In this document: one piece after another, positions 51,901 to 63,900 of the stretch
Layout of the letters: every line of letters starts with the position of its first letter
How positions within the stretch are numbered: position 1 is the stretch's first letter
Assembly: GCA_023382975.1 (NCBI GenBank)
Contig: JAHDXO010000032.1
Location: forward strand, 54,360 to 118,359
Direction: 5' to 3'
DNA length: 64,000 bases
Source: Pirellulaceae bacterium
Lineage (GTDB): Bacteria > Planctomycetota > Planctomycetia > Pirellulales > Pirellulaceae
Made by a program: the position numbers and the translations under genes
The notes under the pieces: generated by a model
What the model was told of the DNA's origin: nothing
The model's database searches: none
The model's input: only the letters and a program-made list of their open reading frames with translations

Positions 51901-54900
51901 CGGCGGCCGCCAACAACGCCGCGCCGAGTTCCATCACCATCGGCAGCGACACGACGCTGACCGTCAGCGGAGACCTCACGCTGGCCAACAATACCGACGG
52001 CGGAAGAACCGACCTGACGATGAACGGCGCTGGCTCGCTCGTCGTCAACGGCGCGAATATCCGGGTTGGCAACAACACCGGTGGCACGAATGTCTCCAGC
52101 AAAGCGAACCTCGATTTGACGGCGCTAAGCTCGTTCACGGCGACGCTCTCCGGCTCGCTCATCGTGCAGGCCTCGGGCGATAATTCGGCGGCGGATACCG
52201 CCTCGCTCAGGCTCAGCAACACGGCCAACTCGATCACGGCCACGAACGTGTACGTCGGGAACAGTGCGACGGGAGGCGTCAACACCCTGACGCTCGGTGC
52301 CGGCACCAATCTCATCCAGGCGGACACGGTTCACCTCGGGCGTGGTAACCGCGACTCGGGCGTGCTGAGTTTCGGAGCCAACACCACGGGGACGGTGACG
52401 CTGCGCAATAGGGCTGGAACAGGTCGCGCCGCCGTGCTCATGGGCAACAATTCCAATCAGACGACAGGCTACACGACCAACAATGTCTTCGATACCACAG
52501 GCCACAGCGCTGACTTGTTGATCGGCACGCTGACCACGGCCCCGGCGACGCGGACCGGGACGATGACCAACACGTTTAGCTTCGATCAGGGCACGCTCGA
52601 CATCGCCACGATCAACCTAGCTGTAGCCAAAGGCAGCGGCAGCAGCACCAATACGCTCAACATCGGCGGCGGCACGGTGAGCCTGGGCAACGCCGGGGCT
52701 GGCAGCGTCACGCTCGCGACGGCGGCCACAGGAATCTTGAACATCACCGGTGGCGTGGTGACTTCCAGCGTGACTTTTACCAAAGCGACCGGGGCGGGGA
52801 CGGCAACCGTCACCCTCAACGGCGGCACGCTGGACATGGGTGGCCGCAACCTCGGCGGAGCTACCGCCATCAATACGCTCAACTTCCAGAGCGGCACGTT
52901 GCAGAACGTGGCCCAGATCAACAACGGCGCGATCGGGCTGACGAAAACCACGGCCGGGACGTTGATCCTGGCCGGCACCAACGCCTACAGCGGCGATACG
53001 ATCGTCGTGGACGGCACGCTGCAACTCGGCTCGGACGATGCCATCCCTGATGGAACCGGCAAGGGCAACGTCAGCGTGGTGGGAACGCTCGATCTGAACG
53101 GCTTGAGCGACACGATCAACGGCCTGTCCGGCAGCGGGACCATCGACAACACGGCCGCGGGCGCGGCCGGCCTGACCGTAGGAAACAACGATGCCAGCGG
53201 CACCTTCGACGGCGCAATTCAGAACACCGCCGGCGCCGTCTCCCTGACCAAGATCGGGGCCGGAGTCCTCACGCTCACCGCCGACCACACGTATGCAGGA
53301 ACCACCACAGTCAGTGGCGGCACGTTGGCCCTGGTCAGCAGCACTTCGAACAACACGCTCAGTCAGTCCCCGACGATCGACGTCCAGACCGGCGCGCTGC
53401 TGGACGTGACGGGCCTGGACACCGGCTCGGCCACGGACACGTTGATCCTGACCAGCGGCCAGACCCTCAAGGGCACCGGCACCGTGACGGGGAACGTCAC
53501 GGCGCTCGCCGGTTCGCACACGGCGCCCGGCTCCAGTGTCGGCATCCAGACTTACGTGGGCGATCTGAGCTACAATACCGGCGCGAACTTGGACATCGAG
53601 ATCGTCGGTGGTTTCATCGGGACCCCGGTAGCCGGCACGAACTACGATCAGATCGATCTGCAAGGGCAACTGAATCTGGACGCCGACGACGGCGGCGGGG
53701 TGACGCTGAACCTGAGCATCAGCGGCGGAGCGATCGTCCCCGGGTCGATGTTCACCATCATCAACAACGACGGCGCCGATCCGGTGCAGGGCACGATCTT
53801 CGACGACGTGCCCGACGGCGGCATGATCACGGCGGGCGGCAACACGTTCTACGTGTTCTATTCCGGCGGCGACGGGAACGACGTGGTGCTGTTGGAGAGC
53901 AGTGCGATCTACGTCGAGGACACTGCCTGGAATAGTTTGAATGTCAACGACACAATCGCCGACGCCGATTTCGGCAGACCGGGCAACCAGCCGGCCATCT
54001 ACGGCGTGACGGCGTTCAATAACATCGCCGACGCGTTAACGGCGGCTGGCAGCGCAGGTCGCGTGATCGTCAACGACGGGGATTATCCCGAGGCGGTCAG
54101 CTTGACCGGCACGCAGATGTTGACGGTCACGCTCGGCGCCACGGTGACCACCAGTTCGCTGGCCGCCGTAGCCGGAACCACGGTGGAGATCAACGGCACG
54201 GCACTCGTGACTGGCGATGTGAACAGCACGACCGTCGCGGGCTCGATGATCGGCGCTGGCGGGCTGACCAAGCAAGGCAGCGGCACGCTAACCCTGACCG
54301 GCGCGGCGACGCATGGCGGGGTCACCACTGTCAACGGTGGGACGCTGAGCGTGGACACCGACGGGTCGTTGAACGAGTCGGCCGAGTTGAATCTCGGCGC
54401 GGGCACTTTCCAAGTCCTCAACGGCGCCACGGCGACCGTCGGCAGCGTGACCAACGCCGCCGGCGCAGGCAGTTTGCTAGTCGACGAAGGCACCATGACC
54501 GTCGCTAGCGGTCTGGCCGTGGATACCCTGCGCGTCGGCAACATGGATCCCAGCGGCGGCACGGCCACGCTGACGGTCAACGGCGGCGCGGTGACGATCG
54601 GCAACGGGACCGAGACGCTCGATATCGGCATGCGGCAGAACAACATGACGACGAATTCCGGCACTCCGACGCTGGTGGGCACACTGAACTTGACGGCGGC
54701 CAGCGAAGTGACGATCGATGTGGCTGGAATCCGCATGGGTAACATTCTCGGTGCGCCCACCAATGAAGGTACAGTCCGTGGCAATTTGCAGTTGTCGACA
54801 GGCGGCTCCAACACGATTACGGCAACGACGATCCTGGCCGGCGATTCTTCCGACCGCGGCAATGCGGTGATGAGCACGATCCAGTTGGGCGGAGCGTCGA

Positions 54901-57900
54901 ATGCGATTCGCGCAACGAGCTTGACCCTTGGGGGCCGAAAGAGCCAAGGCCAGATCACCAATCCGGGCAACGGCAGCTTGGTGCTGGAAGGGAAGGCGCC
55001 TGGCAGTCGAGTCAATGTGGACCTTGCCAACAGCGCCGATGGTACGGGCGCGATTGGTACCGGCAACCTGAACATGAGTTCGGGGACGATCACAGCGCTG
55101 ATCGACGTTTTGCGACTGGGCCGGCAGAACACCGGAGGTGGGTTGGCCACGGGCACCTTGACGTTTGCCGCCGGCAGCGTTTCGGCGAATTCCGTCGCCA
55201 TGGGCACGGGCACCCGCGCGGTCGGCGTCGTCCAGCAGAACGGCGGCACGTTCACCGTAGTCGGCAGCGTCACCGACGGGACGGGCAGCGGACGCATCAA
55301 CGTCGATCGTGGTACGATGACCGTCGGCACTGGCCTGACCGTCGACAATTTGCGAGTTGGCTGTTCTGACAGCTTCGTAACGACGGCATCGCTGACTGTC
55401 GCTGGCGGCGCGGTGGCCATCGGCACCGGAGCTGCCGGAAACCACCTGGAGGTCGGCCGACGCAATTCAAACAACAACAATAACGCAACCGGGACGCTGG
55501 ACCTGACGGACGCCGTGTCCGTGAACATCAATGTGGACGAAGTACGGGTAGGCACCTCCGGTAATGGATCGAGCGGTACGGCGATTGGCAATTTGCTGCT
55601 CTCCCAAATCGGCACCAATACCGTAACGGCCAATTCGATTCTGGTCAGCGACTCGTCTGCTAACACCAACACGGCTGCTCCCGGCAGCAAGCTCCAGTTG
55701 GGCGGCAACAATGTCCTGCAGGCCAACAACGTGACCGTAGGCGGACGAAAGGGCAACGGCGAAGTGAGTTACGCCTCGCCGGGCGGAGCTTTGTTCTTGA
55801 CGGGTGAAGCAGGCGGAAGCAGCACGGCCAACTTGTCCATCGGAAGCAATGTGGTCGGAAACACCGGTACGCACGCCGTGGGCTTGGTCGATTTGACCGG
55901 CGGCACGGTCCAGGCAAGCTTGAACGGCTTGTACATCGGACGCCATAGCGAAGGTGGTGGCAGCGGGACCGGAACCTTGGCCTTCGATGCCGGTGTGATC
56001 GCCGCAAACGCCATCGAACTGGCCCGCACCGATCTGTCCGGCAGCGGCAGCACCAACGATGCACTTACCAAGGGGTTCATCGATCAATCAGGAGGCACGC
56101 TACAGTTTGGGACGCTGACCCAATTCAACGGAACTGCGGCCTACAACTGGTCCGGAGGCAGACTTCAGAACCTGCCGGGCCAGGATCTGTCCAACGCAAA
56201 CGTCCCAATCGGACTCCTGGGTGCCGCGGAGCACGAATTCGAAGTCGATCAGGGCCAATCCGCTACCATCCAGAATTCCGCCTCGTTTGTTGGCGATGGG
56301 GGCTGGTTGAAGACCGGCGAAGGGACGCTCGTCTTGATCGGCAACAACTCCTACGAAGGCAACACGACGATCCACGCTGGCACCTTGCGTTTGGGAGCCG
56401 GCGAGGTGATTCCCGACGGACCGGACAAAGGGACCGTCGTACTCGCGTCCGATGGCACGCTGGACCTCGGGGGCTTCGACGAGACGATCAACGGGTTGTC
56501 CGGCAGCGGCAGCGTCGATAACACTCTGGGAACGGACACGTACACGCTGACCGTTGGCGGCGCCGGAGCCACCAGCACGTTCAGCGGCACCATTCAGAAT
56601 TCAATTGGTGCAGTGGCTTTGACGAAGGTTGGAACGGGCACCCTGCGGTTGACTGGCACCAGTAGTTATGCAGGCCTGACTGATGTCCAGGGCGGGATCT
56701 TGTTGATCGATGGCGAAAACACTTCCGCCGGAGCCGTGACGGTCAACGGTTCAGCCATGTTGGGAGGTGTGGGAACGATCGCCGGACAAGTCACGGTCAA
56801 CAGCGGCGGCACGATCACGGGCGGAACCTTGGGCACGATCGGTGCGCCCGGCGCGGCGGACGTCGGCACATTGACTGTCGGCAGCCTTTCCTTGGATGGC
56901 GGCACGTTCCAGGCCGATCTGGTCGGCGACGCCGCGGACCAGATCCGGACCAGCGGGACGATCAACCTGGCTTCGGGAACGCTCAGCCTGAACGCAGGCG
57001 GTTCCACCACGGCGGGTACCTCATTCCGGCTGATCGACAACACCGCCGCCGGATCCATCGCCGGCCCGTTCAGCACTATCGCCGAGGGTGATACGGCCAC
57101 CGTCAACGGCCGGAACGCCTATTTCAGCTACATCGGCGGAACCGGGAACGATTTCACGCTGAACACGGCCGGGGCCGCCATGTACACCGAAACGGTGGCC
57201 GGAGCGGACTTCGAATTGCGGCTGATCGACACCAGCCCCGTTGCCACCCTGGAACTGCTGCGCAACGGGACCGTTGTCGACTCGCGGCGCATCGACTTCG
57301 TCAACAGCTATACCATCAACGGCATCGCGGACGAGACGGACACCCTAACGGTCAATTACACGGCAAGCGGCGGGTTCTTCGACATCCCCGTGACGTTCGA
57401 TGGCGGCGCGGGCGGCAACGACTCATTGACCATTACCGGCGGCGCGTTCACAGAGGTTACGCTCAACCACACCGATGCCCACAGCGGCAGCGTGGATGTG
57501 GATGGGACCGTGGTCACCTATACCGGGCTGGAACCCGTGCTGGTGGGCGTCGGCGGAACTCACCTGACCGTGAATCTGACGGATGGTGACGATACCACGC
57601 AGTTCTCGATGCTTGATGCCGACGCGGACACGAACGTCGATGACCTGGAGATCCTCAGCCTGACAGGAACTCACGAGCGCACTACCGTGCTGGACATCGG
57701 CGGCTACAGCCGCCTGAGCATCCACGGCGGCGGCGGTGACGACCGGTTGCTGTTGGCGGCGTTCACGCCCGGCGTGTTCACCGGGGAACTTGCGATCAAC
57801 GGCGGCGGCCAGACCGACTTCGTGCTGCTGGGGACGGCGTTGAATGTTGCTTCGCTGGATGTCACGGCCGCGGCCACTGTGCTGAATGCGAACGTCACGA

Positions 57901-60900
57901 CCAGCGGCGGCGGCGAGGTCGCGATTCACAGCGCGGCCTGGATTGGCAATTCGATCACCATTGACACCTCGGCGGGCAGTGGCGGAGACGTGTCGTTTGC
58001 CGGCACGGTATCAGGACTGAGCGTCAGCCCGGATCTTACAATCAACGCTGGTACTGGCGGTATGGTGACCTTCGCCGACGAAATCGGTGCATTCAGTATT
58101 CCGATTCCCGCGCCCGTTGGCTACTTCGAAGTGGGCGGACGAATCGTGGCCGAAGCCGAAGAGTTCACTCGCCGCACAGCCACCAGCTACCCGGACAATT
58201 GGCTCATTGTTCCTGACGAAGATTCAGGCGCCGGCGTGTTAGCGGGCGCTCGAGGCGACGGACGTTACATTCAATCGCTCCCAGATCAGGCTGGCACGGG
58301 AGGCAGTCCCACAGGTGCTCCGTCGATCGAATACGATTTCTTCGTCACAACTGCCGGCACGTACAGGCTCTACCTTCGCTGGGCCAACAACCAAAACGTC
58401 GGAGGTGGCGGCAACTCCGATTCTATCTTCGTCGACATAGTTCAGAAGAAGGATGGTGTCACGCCTGCGTTGGGGACAGCGCCAAACCTCGTCGCCGATT
58501 GGTATCAACTGGGCAATAACAACGGCACATTTGCATGGGATGGCGGTGGACAGGCCGAAGCCAATGTCGGAAGCGCTGCGAACAATCCCGTTGTTTGGAG
58601 TCTTACGCCCGGTCTGTACACCTTCCGCATCAGCCAGCGCGAAGACGGTGCCGCGGTCGACGCGTGGACCTTGCAACAGAATTCCCGGCCCGCTCCTTCC
58701 GGTGTCGGGCCCGGGACGAGTTACACGGGAGTCGAACTGAACGATCTGAGGATCGTCAGCGCCAAGTCGGCAGCTTTCGAGGACACGGTGTCCGCGACCA
58801 GTTTCACCCAGGAGTCTGTGGTTGATGTGACGGTTTTTGATGGCGCGGTCACACTCACCGATTTCAATGTCTGGGGAGGCGATGCGCAGGTCAGGGGTGA
58901 CTTGACGGTCACAGACGGCGGCGTCATCGGTTTGAACGGGGCAACAGCAACACTAACTGCCGAGGGCGCGGTTTCGATCGGCACGGGCAGCGGCAATTTT
59001 GTGGTCGGGCAACGGCTCGTTGGAAGCAGTCTTGCCACAGTCGGTACGGTCGACTTTTCCGCCGCTTCCTCGGTGAGTTTGGATCTGGATGAACTGCTGC
59101 TGGGATACCTGGACGACGGCTCTGCGAACGTCGTAGGCTCCGTGGCCGGAACTCTCTCGCTCTCCGCCGCGGGTGCCAACATGGTAAATGCCAATGTGGC
59201 GATTATTGCCTACTCGGAGATGCAGCCGAACACTACGGTGACCAGCGTTGTAACACTGGGCGGGTCCACGAACGACCTGAACATCACTCATCTGCTTGTA
59301 GGCGGGACTAAGTCCGACGGTCGAATGGACATCGTCGCAGGCGGCACGCTGGAACTGACCGGCAAAGCCGGCGCGGGAACCGGCACATTGACCATCGGGC
59401 AACGTGCGACTAGTACCAGTTTCCGATCCTCCGGCACGATGGATTTGAGCGGTGCATCCAATGTTGATATTCAGGTGGACCAGATCCGAATTGGCGTCGT
59501 CGATAACCAAGGAGGCACAGGGGATTCCAAAGGCACGCTGATTCTGGGCGATACGAATCTGATTGACGCGAAGACGATCGTAGTTTCCGAATCCGAGATG
59601 TGGCTGAATCAACCGCAGAGCGTGGTGCGGTTGGGAGCGGATAACACGATCAAGGTAGATTCGTTCACGATCGGAGGAAGCCGAGGGGACGGGTTGGTGA
59701 ACTTCCGCGCGGCGGGCGGGACACTGAACCTGACCGGCTCCACCGGCGCCGCAGCCAATCTGTTCATCGGCAACTGCGTTCTGCAGACCACCAACACGAC
59801 GCGAGGTGAAATGAACCTGAACGGTGGAACGTTCAACGCCACGCTCGATAATCTGCAGATCGGGTTCCGTGAACGCCGCGACGGCCAGAGCCCGTCTACC
59901 ACAGGTATCCTCAGCTTCGACGCCGGCACCGTCACGGCCAACATCCTGACGATCGGCAAGGGCGTCGATGACGGAGCCGGAGCCGGCCGAGGTCTGGGTA
60001 CGTTGAACGTCGGCGGCGGCAGCCTGACCGTGGGCTCGATCGCGATGGCGGTCGGAACGTCGACGGGCAGCACGGGGACCATTAACCAGACCGGCGGTAC
60101 GATCGCAGTTACTGGTCCGGTTGTCGACGGCGTCGGGACCAGCACGATCAATGTCGATAATGGCACGATGACCGTCGCCAATGGACTTGCGGTGGACAAC
60201 CTGCGAGTCGGTTTCCGCAATACACCGGGAACTGCCACTGCCACGCTCGCGGTCAACGGAGGCGCTGTCAGTATTGGCAACGGGACCGAGAGCCTGATGA
60301 TCGGGACGCATGACGGCCCCAGCACCGCGACCACGGTCACCGGCACGCTGGACCTGGAGAACGCGAGTTCCGTCGCCATCAATGTTGCGTCCGTCGGCGT
60401 AGGGATCATCACCGCGGGCAGCGGGGCTTTGTCGGGCAACTACGCCATCGGCAACCTGAGACTTTCCGACATCGGCACGAACACCATCACCGCTGACTCC
60501 ATCACGCTCAGTGACTCCGCCAACTACTCCGGTAATGCGGACACTCCAGGAAGCACACTCACGCTGGGGACCAGCGCCAACATCATCGCCACCGACACCT
60601 TCTATATCGGCCGGCGCAAGGGCAACGCGCTGGTCGCTTTCTCCGGTCCTGGCGGAACGCTGGATCTGGGTTCGGCGTTGCAACGCACCGACTTGGTCAT
60701 CGGTTTGAACGACACAGGTACTTCCTCGTTCAACCGCGGCGAATTGAACCTGACCGGCGGCGCCGGGGGCACCTTGTACCTGAACGATCTAACGGTCGGT
60801 TCGGGCACCACGGGCAGTACCAGCGGCGGCGCTGTGGGCCTGTTCACCGGTGGCGCGGGGACGATCGACATCGGACCTCAGGGCTCGGATACTGCCACGA

Positions 60901-63900
60901 TCCTCGTGGCTCGAAACGATGGTGGATCGACCAGCAGTACCGGGGGCGTGATCGGCACGATCGACTGGACCGCGGTCGGCGAATTGATCGCCGAAATCGA
61001 TCAATTCCTGATTGGCACCGCCCTGAATAGCAGTACCGCGAAAGGGACCGTCCTGTTGGCCCATGACAACACGGTTTACGCGGACCTGATCCGCATCGGC
61101 GATTCGACGAACGTTTCTCACACGACGGCCGATTTGACCAGTTCGTTGACGCTCGGCGGAAGCAACGACCTGTTCGTGGACACGTTCCGGCTAGGCGAGC
61201 GGCGTGCCAGTGCCGCCGTCGACGTCCGCGGTCCTGGCAGTTCGGTCTCTTTGGCCGGGAGAAACGTCGCGGGAACCGACTTGGTCGTCGGCCGCAATGC
61301 GGTCGCTACGAGTTCCTTCGTAACCGGCACGCTGGATTTATCCAACGCGGCGACGTTCAACGCGACGCTGGGCCAGTTCCATATCGGGGTCAAAGGGGAT
61401 ACGGCGGAGGGCCGCGCACGTGGACTCGTCACGCTGGCCAGCGACAATGCGATCAGCGTCAACCAGATCATCGTCGGACAAAGCGGAGATACGGGAGCCA
61501 CCGGCGCGAACGAACAGTCTCAGCTACGGTTGGGCGGTGGAGTCAATACGATCACCACGACCGCCTCCGCACTCGACTTCCTGGTCGGCGATCGCAAGAC
61601 GACCGGCCTGGTCGAATTTGCCATGCCCGCGGGCGTATTGAATCTGGGGACAGCAGCCAACCCGGTCAACTTGGTGCTGGGCCGCAAGAGTGTCAGCACC
61701 GCCGCCAATCCGGCCGGCACAATGGACTTGCGGGCCGGTACCGGCAACATCTCGGCCAACAATCTAACGCTGGGGCAGGTCACCAACACGAGCGGTACCG
61801 GCGTGCCTTCCGGTACGCTGCAAATCAACGGCGGCACCGTGACCGTGACGAGCAACCTGACGCTAGGTGACCGAGGACGCGGAACCGTCGATTTCGAGGC
61901 CGGTACGCTGCAATTCGGCACGCTCTGGACCGTCAGCGGTACCCCGGATTTCAACTGGTCTGGCGGCAGACTGCAGAATCCCCCGGGACAGGATGCATCG
62001 AATACAAATGTCACCATCGATTTGCTGACGTCGACGAATCACGAATTCGAGGTCGACGCGGGCCGAACGGCCACCATCCAGTCGGCAGCCTCGTTGGCGG
62101 ACGTGGGCAGCTTGCTCAAGTCAGGCGCTGGTACTTTGACGTTCAGCGGCGCGAATACGTTCAGCGGAGAGACGGTAATCGAGAGCGGGACGTTGGCACT
62201 GGTCCGGGCGAGCTCGAATAATAACGTCGCCAACTCGTCGGCGATCACGGTGGATTTCGGAGCGGTGTTGGATGTGACGGGGTTGAATTCCGGCCGCTTG
62301 GAACTGGCCGCCGGCCAGACGCTGCGCGGCAACGGGACGGTGACCGGCAACGTGACGGCCACGGCGACCAGTCGCATCGAACCGGGCAGCAGCGCGGGCG
62401 TGCTGACGATCCATGGGAATGTGGTGCTGCAAAGCAGCTCGACGTATCGCGCTGAAATCGGTGGCCTGACACCGGGCAGCGGTTCGGGATTCCACGACCA
62501 ACTGGTGGTCAATGGCACTTTGACGATCAACACGGCTAGATTGGATGTCGCATTACTGGACGGATTCGCGCCGAACTCGGCCGTGCAACAATCGTTCGTG
62601 ATTATCGCCAACGACGAGACGGACGATGTCATCGGAACATTCGCCGGTCTGCCCGAAGGCTCGCCGGTCCAGGTCGGCGGCTCGACGTTGTACATCACGT
62701 ACTCCGGCGGCGACGGCAACGACGTGGTGCTGAATTCGCAGCCGGTGGTCAACGGCACCAACGGAATGAACGATACGCTGGTGCTGCGCCGGGATACTGG
62801 CGGAACGAATCTGGTGTTCAGCCTGAACGGGGCGGCATTCGTCGCCCTGGGACCGATCGCCGCGCTGCCGAACTTTACGTTCAACGGCCTGAACGGGCAC
62901 GATCTGATGATCGTCGATGCGACCTACGGGCTGCCGATGCCAATCGGCGGGGCGTTCTTCCACGGCGGCGCAAATACGCTGGGAACCAATCCCGATCCGA
63001 CGCCCGGCACCAACGTGGGCGACTCGCTGCAAGTGATCGGCGCGGGGGACGCGAACCACGCTTATGCGTATCTGCCGGATGGCACGACGACCGGCCACGG
63101 AGCGATGGTAGTGGTTCAGGTGGCGGACCTGACCCCGCTAGGCCTGATCTCGTTCACCGGTCTGGACTCTTTCAACAATCAGGCAGCAGCGGTCGAGATC
63201 GGAAACGTGGCCGTAGCGGCGACGGTCTTTCCGGGGAATGACGACGTGCTGACGCTGGCCGATGGCCGACGAGTGACCTCGGCGGACGCCAGCCTGCTTG
63301 ATGCGCTGGTGATTTCCGGATCGAGCGGCGGGCGGACGTTCACACCACTGGCGGTTCAGCACGCCGGTTTGCTGCTGCTCGACACAGGGCTGACCGCCAC
63401 TGGTCTGCCGCCGGACGGTGTGGCCGATTCGGTGACAATCGCGGGCGGATCGGGACACGGGATCGTAGATGTCGTGATCGATACGCGCGACGGAACGCTA
63501 GGCGTTGAATCGGTGCGGGTAACCGGGACATTGTCCGTGTTGGGCTCGATCGAAGTGTCGAGCCTGGGGATCGACTTCGACGGCGGAACGCTGGTGGCCG
63601 GACCCGGCGGAGCGGTGACGCTGGACGCGGGCGGCGGAGCGATCGGGAGGACGGGGACAAACGTCGATGTGATCGCGACTGACCTAACGGCAAACGCTAC
63701 CGCGGGGATCGTTTTGCATACAAACGTGACCGACGCGGCGCTGGCCAATACGGGCACAGGCGACGTGCGGATCGATGACGATGGCGAGTTGAACCTGCTG
63801 GGTTTGACCGTCGTCGATGGCGATGCCCAGGCGCGTGCCAACGGGGCGTTGACCGATGGCGCCACGGCGGTCGTTTCTGTCAGCGGTAACGCGACGTTCA

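Noticed and set aside
54083..55756. 557-codon minus-strand frame and many similar ones opposite the giant gene
   Set aside because: Pro/Val/Ser-rich shadows of Gly/Thr-rich repeats; the plus frame is continuous and has clear family repeats.
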